Of a stretch of 53,191 nt of DNA, positions 9,431 to 19,185 are shown piece by piece. The notes beneath the pieces are model-generated. The model did no database searches, was not told the DNA's origin, and saw nothing but the letters and a program-made list of their open reading frames with translations. This stretch comes from Cysteiniphilum sp. JM-1 (GTDB lineage: Bacteria > Pseudomonadota > Gammaproteobacteria > Francisellales > Francisellaceae), in contig NZ_VXKS01000017.1 of NCBI RefSeq assembly GCF_008711525.1, positions 1 to 53,191 on the forward strand. The letters are read 5' to 3'. Every line of letters begins with the position of its first letter. Position 1 is the stretch's first letter. A program made the translations under genes and the position numbers.

Positions 9431-10375
9431 TTGGGTATTATTATTGGAATTATTTCAGGGATGTTGTGGGGCTTAAACGATGTATTGACTAACGTTTACT
9501 CCGAGCAGGCTTTGTTTAGCTCAGCAACCTTTGCAGTATTAGTATTTGCACTGATTTTATCCTTGATGCAGGATAGTTTTTCTTGTGCGGGGATTTATGG
9601 TTATCACGCGATGCGTGGTAGTTTTAAGACAAATATGATTAAAACTAGACATAAGAGCTTTTGGCCATTAATTATCGCTGCCATTTGCGCGGGACCTCTA
9701 GGAATGGTCGCAGGTATTATGGGTATTGCCTACGCGGGACCTGTTTACGCTGGTGTGGTCACCTCATGCTATCCGGTTATTGCGCTGTTATTAGCAATGA
9801 CGTTGCTGCGTGAAAAACCAACAAAGATCAAGGTGGTTGGTATTATCTTATCAGTGATTGCGGTGATGTTTATTTCCATTGCAGGGGTGAGATCAGGTGC
9901 ACCACATATTTTAATCGGCTTGATTTTTGCCAGTTGTGCAATGCTAGGTTGGGGTGCTGAATCCATTTTGTTCTCAATCGCGCAAAAGTCATCAACACAA
10001 GATGTCTCATGGCTTTTAGCAGTGCGTCAAAGTGCTTCAGCGCTAAGTTACTTATTGATTCTTGCGATATTGCTTATTGTGGATTATCAGCAAACGTGGG
10101 CAGTAGTGAGTCAGCTATTTTTACCGTTGTTAATTGTTGGTTGTGTGTTATCTGCATCAACTTCATATCTTGCCTACTATCATGCGATCAAACGCATAGG
10201 AGCGAGTCTTGGGACGACATTCAATGCCAGCTTTATCTTTTGGGCAGGCATTTTTAGCGTGTTATTTAATATCACGCATGTGCAGGAGTCGTTTATTTTG
10301 TGGAGTGTGGTGTTAATTATAGGGATTTACTTTGCCTCAAAAGGGAATAGGAAATATACTCAAGTTGCTTGTTAA
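9431..10375 (+). CDS. EamA/DMT-family transporter
   Basis: 314-residue membrane protein with about ten helices arranged as two EamA halves (first half ending TLLREKPTKIKVVGIILSV, second ending WSVVLIIGIYFASKG). The start is TTG with AGGGGG five bases upstream. Such proteins move small metabolites, often amino acids or nucleosides, but the substrate is unknown. It sits 48 bases after ruvB and could be cotranscribed with it. Confidence 0.75.
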   Translation: MGIIIGIISGMLWGLNDVLTNVYSEQALFSSATFAVLVFALILSLMQDSFSCAGIYGYHAMRGSFKTNMIKTRHKSFWPLIIAAICAGPLGMVAGIMGIAYAGPVYAGVVTSCYPVIALLLAMTLLREKPTKIKVVGIILSVIAVMFISIAGVRSGAPHILIGLIFASCAMLGWGAESILFSIAQKSSTQDVSWLLAVRQSASALSYLLILAILLIVDYQQTWAVVSQLFLPLLIVGCVLSASTSYLAYYHAIKRIGASLGTTFNASFIFWAGIFSVLFNITHVQESFILWSVVLIIGIYFASKGNRKYTQVAC

Positions 10376-10442
10376 GAAGTTGCTAAAAAGTGCTAATGTT
10401 CTACACTTGGTTTGTCTATATAAAAGGAGTTTAGCGTAAGAA

Positions 10443-11315
10443 ATGTCAGCATTATTTAATTTACTCAAACGCAGCAAAGTGGTTGTCAGTATTGTTGTTT
10501 TACTAATTATTGCTTATGTTGGTTATTTTTGGGCAACACGTTCAACCTCAACAGATAACGCTTATGTTGTTGCGAATATTCAGTCAGTTGCAGCGGAAGT
10601 CTCAGGTAAAGTAGAAGAAGTTTATGTCAATAATAATCAAATGGTAACTAAGGGGACGTTATTATTTTCTTTAGATCCCAGGCCTTATGAGATGAAACTA
10701 CAAGAGGCCAATTTGAACTTGCAGGCTTTACAAGTTGCTTATCTGGCAGCAAAGGAGTTATTAGCAAACTACGCACAAAAAGATTTGTTGCAACAAAACG
10801 CTAGTGAACTTCATTTGTTAAAAACAAAGGTTAACGCTGCAGAAATTAAAGTGCAGCAAGCACAATTAGCAGTTGATAATGCAAAATCTCAATTGGCAGC
10901 AACGAAAGTTAATGCCGTTGAAAATGGCATTGTTAGCAATTTATTTTTGGCTAAAGGGACTTTGGTGCAGGCCTATCAGAGCTTATTTTCATTTATTGAC
11001 ACCAATCAGTGGTGGGTGCAGGCTAATTTCAAAGAAACAGATTTAGCTGATGTTAAAAAAGGGGATAAGGCTACTATCCGTTTACGGATGTATATGGGCG
11101 ATAAAGTCTATCAAGGAACAGTTGCTGATACAAATTGGGCAGTGGGCAGAAGAGCTGTCGACTCAGCTGATCTTTTGCAATCCGTGCCTCAAGAGAATCA
11201 ATGGTTACTCTTGCCACAGCGTTTTCCGGTGATGATTAAAATAGATCATCCAGATCCAAAGTTTCCATTGCATGTCGGGGCAAGTGCGTATGTTACGATT
11301 GAACCGACAAAATAA
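10443..11315 (+). CDS. Membrane-fusion (HlyD/AaeA-like) efflux subunit
   Basis: Periplasmic adaptor with one N-terminal membrane helix (residues about 13-30), a biotinyl-lipoyl-like barrel half (VSGKVEEVYVNNNQMVTKG), a coiled-coil hairpin of alanine- and glutamine-rich heptads (about 75-160), and a second lipoyl half plus beta-barrel (FKETDLADVKKGDKATIR). It likely links the FUSC pump encoded by the next two genes to an outer-membrane channel, as AaeA does for AaeB. Its end overlaps the start of the next gene, so the three genes form an operon. Confidence 0.85.
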   Translation: MSALFNLLKRSKVVVSIVVLLIIAYVGYFWATRSTSTDNAYVVANIQSVAAEVSGKVEEVYVNNNQMVTKGTLLFSLDPRPYEMKLQEANLNLQALQVAYLAAKELLANYAQKDLLQQNASELHLLKTKVNAAEIKVQQAQLAVDNAKSQLAATKVNAVENGIVSNLFLAKGTLVQAYQSLFSFIDTNQWWVQANFKETDLADVKKGDKATIRLRMYMGDKVYQGTVADTNWAVGRRAVDSADLLQSVPQENQWLLLPQRFPVMIKIDHPDPKFPLHVGASAYVTIEPTK

Positions 11316-12309
11316 AGGTAAATATCGCGATAGCTATACATTACCACAAGACCCTTATTTAGATATTGCTTATCATGTTATTGTTACCTTAGTGGCATTC
11401 TGCGTGTTGCTGATCTGTTATATGATTTTCCAATGGCCAGACTTTCTTATTTTCTTATTAATTTCGATATTACTAATTTTCATGAGTGCTTTTCCGCTTG
11501 GACAGTCGCGTTGGGGGCAAGTAAAAGCCTCGCTGTGGATTAGTCTTGGGCTTTGGCTTTGTTTCGCGGGTGTTTTTGCTTTTGTGGGATCAAAGGGTTG
11601 GACTATATTTTTGGTACTCGTATTTTCTTTGAGCTATTATTTGCTGACACTTAAAGATATGAATTTGCGCTTATATCTTGGACTGGGAGTACTTTTTTTA
11701 CCGATTTTTATTCATTTGGTTGATGATCCTACAATGATAGCGCCAGCCAATAGTATTCAGATGTTTATTAATTATAGCGTGGCAATGGTAATTTGTACTT
11801 TGTTCTCTGTAGCCGTTGCAGTGATTCAACCACGACGTTATGAAGCAAAGGTGTTGATTGCAATGACTGAATATATCTATGCATTAAGACGCATGTTAAG
11901 TAGCACAGATGAAAAAGGCTATCGTGATAATTTATATTGTATGTATCGTCATTTATATTATTTGCGTCAACAAAAGAATAATCACCATAAGCACTTTACT
12001 ACTGAATTTAATCAGATAATTGATGAATATGTGGATGTGGTTTATCAAATTGTGATGATTTACGTTTACATTATTAATAATCATGCAGTGAAATTACCAT
12101 TTTATGAGGCATGTCTTAAAATTGATAGCTTATTGGGTCAAGATGATCTAGCAATCAAAGCGAAAGCGCTTGAAAATCGAGCGTCTCGTTTGCAGCTACT
12201 TGAGGAAAATGTGCAGTTAAAGAAAGCGATTGAGCGTGCAGATGCACGTTTGCAATTGTTAGATGCGCTTTATACAAAAGTCAAAGCGTTAAGGAAGAAA
12301 TATGCTTAG
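11290..12309 (+). CDS. FUSC-family efflux pump, N-terminal half
   Basis: About 339 residues: five to six membrane helices (about 20-175), then a cytosolic helical region with coiled-coil character. This is the layout of the first half of AaeB/FUSC pumps that export aromatic acids and drugs. The ATG at 11290 is preferred (GGGG nine bases upstream); an ATG at 11272 also exists. Both overlap the fusion-protein gene. The stop overlaps the next gene by 8 bases. The sum of this and the next protein is close to one full AaeB (about 655 residues), so the pump is split into two chains. Confidence 0.75.
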   Translation: MLRLNRQNKGKYRDSYTLPQDPYLDIAYHVIVTLVAFCVLLICYMIFQWPDFLIFLLISILLIFMSAFPLGQSRWGQVKASLWISLGLWLCFAGVFAFVGSKGWTIFLVLVFSLSYYLLTLKDMNLRLYLGLGVLFLPIFIHLVDDPTMIAPANSIQMFINYSVAMVICTLFSVAVAVIQPRRYEAKVLIAMTEYIYALRRMLSSTDEKGYRDNLYCMYRHLYYLRQQKNNHHKHFTTEFNQIIDEYVDVVYQIVMIYVYIINNHAVKLPFYEACLKIDSLLGQDDLAIKAKALENRASRLQLLEENVQLKKAIERADARLQLLDALYTKVKALRKKYA

Positions 12310-13312
12310 TATCATGGATCGTCTAAGCATTTATCGTGCGGTGAGAATCAGTGTTATGCTTACTTTTGCTGTTGCTGCATGGCTTATTTTTGATATAGAG
12401 CGTGGCTATTGGATCGCAATGACTTTGATGATTATTTATATGCCTTTTGAACCGGGGCTTGTTAATAACCGTATCAAGATGCGCTTAATTGGTACGATTG
12501 TTGGGCTTTTATTTGGCTTTATTTTGGTTGAAATAATCATGGCACATGTCACTTGGATTGTCTTTTTGCCATTGCTGGTGCTTTTTGTGCTTTATTTCTC
12601 AATGATCAATTATACCTATTCGGCCATGTTTGTGACGATTGCGGTTATGCTGCTTTATTCCGTGATGTATACCAAAGGCATGTCGCCAGCAACCTTTATG
12701 TTAGCGCGATTAATGGACACCTTTGCCGCTTGTGCTATTTGTTTTGTTGCAGAAGTTTTCTTTAGACCAAGAAAGATGATTGCGCATGCTATTTTAAAGG
12801 ACTTAGAAGATATCTTAGATGCTTATGCCAAACATTTTGCGTTGATGTATCAATCATTTTCTGAGCAACAGTTTAGGAATATATCCGTTGAATATGCGAC
12901 AAACTTTAATAATAGTCTCCTTAGCTTAAAACAAGCAGCGGATCTTAACAAAACAAAGTTAAGACTGAAGCAACAACAGTTAATGGATGCTTGCCTTGAG
13001 CCTGTTTTTAAGATGCGTGTGCATTTAATCAGCTTGCATTATTTAGCGGAGTATAATGAAAGCGAAATGTACGCGTTTATCGCTCAAAATAAGATGGTTT
13101 TTAAGACGATCTGTGATGATTTGGATCAGTTGTTAGATTATGATGATGTGTCGCGCCAGTTTTCTTTAGAGCAAGCATGTGAGAATAAGCGTTTCACCAC
13201 GGATGTTGAAAAGGAAATTATACAGAATCTGCGATCTTTTGATCATTTGGCATATCAAGCGCAAAGTGCATTAATTCAGTTTAAGCAAAGTAATGAATCA
13301 AAAAGAAGTTGA
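12302..13312 (+). CDS. FUSC-family efflux pump, C-terminal half
   Basis: 336 residues. Early helices carry the FUSC signature RGYWIAMTLMIIYMP and RLIGTIVGLLFGF (about 34-72), then a cytosolic helical domain with YAT..FNNSLLSLK. It starts inside the preceding gene (8-base overlap) with AGGA upstream, which implies coupled translation and a heteromeric pump. Function is inferred from family: export of aromatic carboxylates or toxic lipophilic compounds with the fusion protein. Confidence 0.8.
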   Translation: MLSIMDRLSIYRAVRISVMLTFAVAAWLIFDIERGYWIAMTLMIIYMPFEPGLVNNRIKMRLIGTIVGLLFGFILVEIIMAHVTWIVFLPLLVLFVLYFSMINYTYSAMFVTIAVMLLYSVMYTKGMSPATFMLARLMDTFAACAICFVAEVFFRPRKMIAHAILKDLEDILDAYAKHFALMYQSFSEQQFRNISVEYATNFNNSLLSLKQAADLNKTKLRLKQQQLMDACLEPVFKMRVHLISLHYLAEYNESEMYAFIAQNKMVFKTICDDLDQLLDYDDVSRQFSLEQACENKRFTTDVEKEIIQNLRSFDHLAYQAQSALIQFKQSNESKRS

Positions 13313-13322
13313 GTTTTAATAT

Positions 13323-13376
13323 CCCTCTCACCCGTCCAGATTCATGCTGAACGACCTCTCGCGTAAGGGGGGAGGT
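13323..13376. repeat. Dispersed palindromic repeat B, copy 1
   Basis: CCCTCTCACCCGTCCAGATT at the left and CGACCTCTCGCGTAAGGGG at the right belong to the same repeat family as 35338-35388 and 37626-37678 (opposite orientation). The copy is diverged. It lies between two convergent genes, where its hairpin may also stop transcription. Confidence 0.65.
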
Positions 13377-13413
13377 GCTCGCTGATGGTAGTTTATTTAT
13401 AGATGAATTAGTA

Positions 13414-13860
13414 TTATTGCTTGCTGATTAGATAATCATTAATCTGGCATAAAATCGCAGTATCTTCTTTTTTTAGTTCATTACATGCTGCTTGTAATGG
13501 TTCGCTAGAGATGAATACCAAGCGTTGTTCAAGTACTTTGATTTGATCAAGTAAATCATCGCGCTTTTTTTGCAAATCTTGTAACAATGGATCATTTTTG
13601 GCAAGAAGTGCTACATGATCTGGTGAACTGTTTTGATGTTGCTTTTGCGTACTAAAGCTTACTTCCTGTTCTTGAAAGTGACGCTTTGGTTTATTGGGAC
13701 GATGATTGTGCTGTGATGCATTGTTGTTTCGTCCATGAGCATTGTTGATATTAGAATGATTATTAGCGTTACTTGCGTTGTCTGATTGTTGTTTAGATGT
13801 TGTCTCAGCTGGTTTTTTGCGTTTCAATGAGAGGGTTTTTCTAAATGGTGTATCTGTCAT
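13414..13860 (-). CDS. Hypothetical basic/Asn-rich protein with C-terminal coiled coil
   Basis: 148 residues that I do not recognise. The N-terminus is basic (KTLSLKRKKP), followed by an Asn/His/Gln-rich low-complexity linker (about 20-80) and a predicted coiled coil (about 95-115, LQKKRDDLLDQIKVLEQRL) with a helical tail. There is no signal peptide or membrane segment. A good ATG start and an isolated position converging on the FUSC operon suggest it is real. The basic start plus disordered linker would suit nucleic-acid binding, but that is speculation. Confidence 0.6.
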   Translation of the reverse strand: MTDTPFRKTLSLKRKKPAETTSKQQSDNASNANNHSNINNAHGRNNNASQHNHRPNKPKRHFQEQEVSFSTQKQHQNSSPDHVALLAKNDPLLQDLQKKRDDLLDQIKVLEQRLVFISSEPLQAACNELKKEDTAILCQINDYLISKQ

Positions 13861-14086
13861 GAATAGTGTTCTTTCGTTATTTTAGGGTTATTAATTACTA
13901 TTTTGATGTTTTAACCAAGTTATTGAGCAAGTATTATGCTTGCTTTTAAATTAGGCTGTCCTTATAATACACAGTTGATTGACAAGATCAATAAAAACAG
14001 TGCTCAAAACATGATTTGGTGGGGAGTTCCTGTTTAATAAACAAGTAATAAAAATATAAAAAAATCAAGATAAAGAGGAAAATATT

Positions 14087-14374
14087 ATGCCTGCAACTAT
14101 GCACTATGGCGATGCGCATAAACAAGATGCTCATCAGCAAGATTTACCATTGCGTGATCATATCAAAGAAGTGATTGCAACATACTATAAAAATATGGTT
14201 TCACAAGGTACTAAGCCGCAAAACGTTTATGAGTTGGTGATGGCTGAAGTTGAGTTGCCTTTGATTGAAGCAACGATGGAGTATACTGGTGGTAATCAAA
14301 GCCGTGCTGCAAAAATTCTAGGTATTAATCGTGGTACTTTCCGTAAGAAGTTAGCACATTACGGTATGTTGTAA
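14087..14374 (+). CDS. fis: Fis-family DNA-binding protein, paralogue 1
   Basis: 95 residues. The C-terminal helix-turn-helix (TGGNQSRAAKILGINRGTFRKKL) is nearly identical to E. coli Fis, and the central PLIEATMEYT helix fits the dimer core. Fis is a nucleoid protein that bends DNA and tunes growth-phase transcription. The ATG is preceded by AGAGGA. It is followed by a strong terminator. A second paralogue is at 18544. It is not downstream of dusB, the usual enterobacterial arrangement. Confidence 0.9.
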   Translation: MPATMHYGDAHKQDAHQQDLPLRDHIKEVIATYYKNMVSQGTKPQNVYELVMAEVELPLIEATMEYTGGNQSRAAKILGINRGTFRKKLAHYGML

Positions 14375-14394
14375 TTTCAATAATCCTAATATCT

Positions 14395-14424
14395 AAAGGC
14401 TGCCACGTGCAGCCTTTGTTTTTT
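14395..14424 (+). terminator. Rho-independent terminator of fis paralogue 1
   Basis: AAAGGCTGC (14395-14403) pairs with GCAGCCTTT (14409-14417) around a 5-base loop, followed by G and six T. It abuts the stop of the convergent phosphatase gene. Confidence 0.85.
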
Positions 14425-15095
14425 CAGATAATGTAATCTTTTAATTCATCAAAATGTTCAATCACTGCAAGAGCATTTAAACTGTGTAAATCCACCCCAT
14501 TGGCATAGCCGTGACTTATAAGAATATAGGGCATATTATAGGCTTTAGCACAATAAGCATCATTGGCAGAATCACCAATCATAAGGCTTGTTGTGATATC
14601 AGCGTTTAGCATTTTAGCAGCATATTCTAAGGGGGCGGGATTTGGTTTATAAAATGGCGTAGTATCACCGCCGACAACGCAATCAAAGTATTGATCTAAA
14701 CCTAAATGCTCTAGTGTTTTAATGGCATGCGCTTCTTCCTTGTTTGTTACGACTGCCATTTTAATCTTAAGATTTCTAAAATAGGTTAAAGCGTCGATAA
14801 CGCCAGGGTAGATGTGTGTATGTTGTCCCATCGCTTGTTCATAATGATCTAAGGTGAGTTTCAAGGCATCATTAGCATAAGCAGCAACTTTGTCAGCTGT
14901 CAAATCAAGTGATAACACTTTTTGGGTTGTTGTTGGAAAGCCTTTACCAATAATGCTTGCTGTTGTTTGGTCAGAAATGGGATCGAGTGCAAAATGCGCG
15001 CGCATTTTATTAAGCGCATAGGTGATGTCGCTGACACTATTAATGAGTGTGCCATCAAGATCAAAAAAAAGGGTGCTATAGTGGGTTTTATTCAT
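14424..15095 (-). CDS. gph: HAD hydrolase, phosphoglycolate phosphatase-like
   Basis: 223-residue HAD phosphatase. Motif I is FDLDGTLINS (Asp nucleophile near residue 12), motif II VVTNKEE, motif III with KPNPAPLEYA, and motif IV GDSANDAYCA, all intact. Family members remove phosphoglycolate formed in DNA repair, or other small phosphates. Its start overlaps the DciA-like gene by 8 bases, so the two are cotranscribed leftward from the region in front of secA. The precise substrate is inferred. Confidence 0.8.
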   Translation of the reverse strand: MNKTHYSTLFFDLDGTLINSVSDITYALNKMRAHFALDPISDQTTASIIGKGFPTTTQKVLSLDLTADKVAAYANDALKLTLDHYEQAMGQHTHIYPGVIDALTYFRNLKIKMAVVTNKEEAHAIKTLEHLGLDQYFDCVVGGDTTPFYKPNPAPLEYAAKMLNADITTSLMIGDSANDAYCAKAYNMPYILISHGYANGVDLHSLNALAVIEHFDELKDYII

Positions 15096-15543
15096 GGTGA
15101 TGCTTTTTAAGAAGGTTATTTATCGCGTGTTTGATTTGACCATCTTCTAGCGTTTTTGCCAAGTTTTTAAATGCAGTTTGTGCGCTATTAGGCATATGTG
15201 CTTCAGGTGAGCTTGCCTTTTGCTTTGGTTCAAATACAAGGACTAATTCTAAAGTGCTCAAGTCTTTAAAGTACTCACTGGTATTTAATAGTGCAATAAG
15301 ATCTTTTTTAAGTTCACGAAATTTAGCGATCAATTCAGGGATTTCCGTTTTTAATACCAACTTTTTACCATTGTAAAAACACACTTTAGTATGGTTGAAA
15401 TAGGGAATGTCAAAATAAAGCAACTTTTGTTCGGTTGTTTTAACCAATTCATGCTGTTGTTTAATGGTATGCAACAACGAGCCTTTTTTATTTTTTCTGC
15501 TGTTTAAAAGCTCAGTGACAGATGCACTATACTTACGGATCAT
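15088..15543 (-). CDS. DciA-like (DUF721) protein
   Basis: About 151 residues from the ATG at 15543; an upstream in-frame ATG at 15591 would lie inside the secA promoter and is less likely. The pattern ([15 protein letters not shown], then a beta-rich [19 protein letters not shown] with [11 protein letters not shown]) fits DUF721/DciA, the helicase-loading factor of bacteria without DnaC. Placement next to secA is also seen in other gammaproteobacteria and supports the call. The tail (about 115-151) is variable and basic. Divergence is high, so the assignment is moderate. Confidence 0.55.
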   Translation of the reverse strand: MIRKYSASVTELLNSRKNKKGSLLHTIKQQHELVKTTEQKLLYFDIPYFNHTKVCFYNGKKLVLKTEIPELIAKFRELKKDLIALLNTSEYFKDLSTLELVLVFEPKQKASSPEAHMPNSAQTAFKNLAKTLEDGQIKHAINNLLKKHHHE

Positions 15544-15559
15544 TTTGACGCACTTGGCT

Positions 15560-15587
15560 TTTGTTATGGTATAAGTTGCAGTATAAT
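15560..15587 (+). promoter_or_regulatory. secA promoter
   Basis: A consensus -10 TATAAT at 15582-15587 lies about 40 bases before the secA start, with a weak -35 (TTTGTT, 15560-15565). A minus-strand promoter for dciA-gph probably lies in the same short divergent region. Confidence 0.45.
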
Positions 15588-15627
15588 CCAAAACCAGTTA
15601 TGTGGAAAAGCCTTATCTAGGATATCA

Positions 15628-18330
15628 ATGATTATTAAAAAATTATTTGGCAGTCGAAATGACCGCTTGATTAAAAAGATGCAAAAGACAGTTAATAAAA
15701 TCAATGCCTTAGAGCCAGAAATTGAGAAACTATCTGAGGCTGAGCTTAAGGCTAAAACCCTTGAATTTAAAGAACGATTAGCCAAAGGTGATAGTCTTGA
15801 GCAATTACTGCCAGAAGCCTTTGCTGTTGTAAGAGAAGCGGCGAAACGCGTTAAAGGTATGCGTCATTACGATGTGCAGCTTATCGGTGGAATGGTGTTG
15901 CATTCAGGTAAAATTGCTGAGATGCGAACTGGTGAAGGTAAAACGTTGGTTGCAACCTTGCCTGTATATTTAAATGCATTAACTGGCAAAGGCGTGCATG
16001 TGATCACAGTCAATGATTACCTTGCTTCGCGCGATGCGGAATTAATGGGGCAAATTTATGGTTTCTTGGGACTTACGACGGGTGTGATTATTGCCAATTT
16101 ATCACCTGATCAACGTCGTGCTGCCTATGCTTGCGATATTACCTATGGTACAAATAATGAATTTGGTTTTGATTATCTGCGCGATAATATGGCGTTTAGC
16201 AAAGAGGAACAGGTTCAGCGTAGTCGTAACTTCGTGGTAATCGATGAGGTTGATTCGATCTTAATCGATGAAGCGCGCACGCCATTGATTATTTCAGGTG
16301 CCTCAGAAGATAGCTCAGATATGTATTTATTGTTTAATCGATTGGTGCCAACCTTGGTTAAACAGGAAAATGAAGAAGCAACCGATGGTGATTACTATTT
16401 AGATGAAAAATCAAAACAGGCGTATTTGACCGATCAAGGTCACACTAAGATTGAAGTGGCTTTGATTAAAGAAAGCGTATTAAATGAGGGGGATAACCTC
16501 TACTCACCACAACATGTAACCAAAATGCATTATTTAAATGCTTGTTTGCGTGCCCATAGTTTGTATCAAAAAAACGTTGATTATATTATTCGCGACCAGG
16601 AAGTGATTATTATTGATGAAAACACGGGGCGTGCGATGGAAGGTCGTCGTTGGTCAGATGGTTTGCATCAAGCGATTGAAGCCAAAGAAGGAGTTAAAAT
16701 TCAAGGTGAAAACCAAACACTCGCATCAATTACGTTCCAGAATTTCTTCAAACTTTATAATAAGATGTCGGGAATGACGGGAACAGCAGATACGGAAGCT
16801 TTTGAATTTCATGAGATTTATGGTTTAGAAGTAGTGGTTATTCCAACAAATCGTCTGCCACAACGCCAAGATCATCATGATCGCATTTTTGGTGATCAAA
16901 AAGATAAGTTTATGGCGATTGTTGATGATATCAAAGAGCGTGTTGAAAAAGGGCAGCCGATACTTGTCGGTACGGCATCGATTGAAACCTCTGAAATCTT
17001 ATCGACACTTTTGCGCAAGAAAAAGATCCAACATGACGTGCTAAATGCTAAACAGCATGCCAGAGAAGCAGCGATTATCGCACAAGCGGGTTACCCTGGA
17101 AATGTGACAATCGCAACCAACATGGCAGGTCGTGGTACGGATATTATCTTAGGTGGTAACTGGGAAGCGGAAATTGCTGAAATCGAGGAGCCAACTGAAG
17201 CACAAATTAATGAAATCAAAACTGCATGGAAAGCACGTAATAAAAAAGTTATTGAAGCTGGTGGTTTGTGTATTTTAGGCTCAGAGCGTCATGATTCACG
17301 CCGCGTTGATAATCAGTTACGTGGTCGTGCTGGACGCCAAGGGGATCCAGGTGAGAGTCGTTTCTATTTATCGATGGATGATAATCTATTGCGTATTTTC
17401 GCCTCTGAAAGCTTAGCTAATCGTATGAAAAAAGCGCTTTCTGGTGGTGAGTCTATCCAGTTTGGGATGATGACGCGTTTTATTGCTAAAGCGCAATCTA
17501 AAGTTGAGCAATATCATTTTGATATTCGTAAGAACTTATTGGAATATGATAATGTTGCTAATGAACAACGTTTGGTTATTTATAAGCAGCGCGAAGAGTT
17601 ACTAGGCAAAGATGATGTTTCTGAAATTATTGCTAATATGCGCTATGACGTTGCTGAAAAACTATTCCATGATCATGTGCCAGCCGGTTCAATGGAAGAA
17701 CAGTGGGATTTAGAAGGTTTGGAAAAAGCATTACTAGGTGACTTTTCTATTTCGCTAAGCTTACGTAAATTGGTTGCTGAAGATGATCATTTGCATGATG
17801 AAACATTAAAAGAGCTTGTAATTAAAGCCATTGTTGAGGAATATCAACAAAAGACAGAAAACCTTGAAGCGCAGTCTATTCGCCAATTTGAAAAAATCAG
17901 TCTAATGCAAGCCTTAGATACGCATTGGCGTGAGCACTTAAATGCGATGGATCATTTGCGTAATAGTATTAATCTAAGAGGTTATGCGCAAAAAGATCCT
18001 AAGAATGAATACAAAAAAGAGTCTTTTGAGCTTTTCTCCAGCATGCTTGATAACTTCAAATATGAAGTGATTTCTAATCTTGCTAAGATCAGAATCCAAG
18101 CGCCAGAAGAAGCGCAGCGTATGGAAGAAGAGTGGAAAAACTCAATTAAAAATATTGAAGCCCAGCATGAGGATGTTTTAGCGGGTAGCTCTTCATCGAT
18201 AACTGATGAAGAGAATGCACAAAAAGCACATCAACCATTCGTGCGTGATGTGCCCAAAGTGAAACGTAATGATCCATGTCCTTGTGGCTCAGGTAAGAAA
18301 TACAAACAATGTCATGGTGCATTAGATTGA
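15628..18330 (+). CDS. secA: Preprotein translocase ATPase SecA
   Basis: Peripheral membrane ATPase that pushes unfolded preproteins through SecYEG. 900 residues, the usual length. Walker A is TGEGKT at about 101-106, Walker [17 protein letters not shown] with Asp206, motif [13 protein letters not shown], and motif [13 protein letters not shown]. The preprotein-binding domain lies between, and the tail carries the zinc motif [14 protein letters not shown] that binds SecB. Flanked by two fis genes. It provides an in-window comparison for the SecA-like core of the giant protein at 46895. Confidence 0.98.
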   Translation: MIIKKLFGSRNDRLIKKMQKTVNKINALEPEIEKLSEAELKAKTLEFKERLAKGDSLEQLLPEAFAVVREAAKRVKGMRHYDVQLIGGMVLHSGKIAEMRTGEGKTLVATLPVYLNALTGKGVHVITVNDYLASRDAELMGQIYGFLGLTTGVIIANLSPDQRRAAYACDITYGTNNEFGFDYLRDNMAFSKEEQVQRSRNFVVIDEVDSILIDEARTPLIISGASEDSSDMYLLFNRLVPTLVKQENEEATDGDYYLDEKSKQAYLTDQGHTKIEVALIKESVLNEGDNLYSPQHVTKMHYLNACLRAHSLYQKNVDYIIRDQEVIIIDENTGRAMEGRRWSDGLHQAIEAKEGVKIQGENQTLASITFQNFFKLYNKMSGMTGTADTEAFEFHEIYGLEVVVIPTNRLPQRQDHHDRIFGDQKDKFMAIVDDIKERVEKGQPILVGTASIETSEILSTLLRKKKIQHDVLNAKQHAREAAIIAQAGYPGNVTIATNMAGRGTDIILGGNWEAEIAEIEEPTEAQINEIKTAWKARNKKVIEAGGLCILGSERHDSRRVDNQLRGRAGRQGDPGESRFYLSMDDNLLRIFASESLANRMKKALSGGESIQFGMMTRFIAKAQSKVEQYHFDIRKNLLEYDNVANEQRLVIYKQREELLGKDDVSEIIANMRYDVAEKLFHDHVPAGSMEEQWDLEGLEKALLGDFSISLSLRKLVAEDDHLHDETLKELVIKAIVEEYQQKTENLEAQSIRQFEKISLMQALDTHWREHLNAMDHLRNSINLRGYAQKDPKNEYKKESFELFSSMLDNFKYEVISNLAKIRIQAPEEAQRMEEEWKNSIKNIEAQHEDVLAGSSSSITDEENAQKAHQPFVRDVPKVKRNDPCPCGSGKKYKQCHGALD

Positions 18331-18364
18331 TCTTATTTTTCTTTATTTTTTGTTATATTCTGTT

Positions 18365-18393
18365 AAAAGCAACCTGCAATATGTTTGCTTTTT
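18365..18393 (+). terminator. Probable terminator after secA
   Basis: AAAAGCAA (18365-18372) pairs with TTGCTTTT (18385-18392) around a 12-base loop; the T-rich 3' arm could act as the U-tract. Moderate. Confidence 0.5.
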
Positions 18394-18543
18394 AATCCCT
18401 CTTATAATCAAAGCATTTTTTTCGCCGCAAAATGATATTTTTTGGCTGTGACGCTATTGTTATTAGATGCTAAATCAATTAATCTCTTGTTGGATATTAA
18501 CCAACAGCTAATGAACAAAGTTTCAATATAGGGGGAAACGATT

Positions 18544-18855
18544 ATGGCTGCAACAATGCATTATAAATTGAAACCGGATGAACAATCTGCTGAGACATTT
18601 CCACTACGTGAGGTTGTGCGTAAACGCGTACAGCATTACTATAAGATGGTCTCACAAGAAGGCTTAAATCCTGACGATGTATATGAATTAATTATGGAAG
18701 AAACAGAGTGTCCAATGATTGAAGCAACGATGGACTTCACAGGCGGCAACCAAAGCCGTTCTGCACGTATTCTTGGGCTTAACCGTGGCACTTTCCGTAA
18801 AAAGCTTGAGCAATACAATATGCTTGAAGCGGAAGATGAATCACCACTAAAATAA
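18544..18855 (+). CDS. Fis-family DNA-binding protein, paralogue 2
   Basis: 103 residues and closely related to the gene at 14087: both start M-x-A-T-M-H-Y, share VYELxMxExExPxIEATM, and have almost the same recognition helix (GGNQSRSARILGLNRGTFRKKL). This copy has an acidic extension after the helix-turn-helix (EAEDESPLK). GGGGG at 18532-18536 precedes the ATG. The pair may form heterodimers or act in different growth phases; this is inference. Confidence 0.88.
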   Translation: MAATMHYKLKPDEQSAETFPLREVVRKRVQHYYKMVSQEGLNPDDVYELIMEETECPMIEATMDFTGGNQSRSARILGLNRGTFRKKLEQYNMLEAEDESPLK

Positions 18856-18876
18856 TTCTTTTACTTACTCATTTAC

Positions 18877-19104
18877 TTATTCATGATCAATAACACGCCC
18901 GTTGCTTGTATTTCTATAACTATGAGTATTGTTATTTAACTCTTCATTTGTATTTTGGCTTGCCTTGTTAAGCATATCCTTAATGCGTTTTTTAACAATT
19001 AAGCCATAAATAACAAAGCATACGCCTAAGAAAAGAAAAAGTGGCAATAGCAGTACTGCAACGGCAATTAAGAATATCAGCTGTAAAGGGTGTAATTTTT
19101 TCAT
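18877..19104 (-). CDS. Small single-pass membrane protein
   Basis: 75 residues with one or two hydrophobic helices (about 7-38, LIFLIAVAVLLLPLFLFLGV), a basic segment VKKRIKDML, and a polar Asn-rich tail. It follows trmB on the same strand by about 80 bases, so the two are probably cotranscribed. No family recognised. Confidence 0.55.
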   Translation of the reverse strand: MKKLHPLQLIFLIAVAVLLLPLFLFLGVCFVIYGLIVKKRIKDMLNKASQNTNEELNNNTHSYRNTSNGRVIDHE

Positions 19105-19185
19105 AGTTTCAATAAGCTTTATTTTTTCAATAGATCAAACTATATGCAAAAAGAGTGGTGAATACTAGGTTTTACAGCGGAATAG

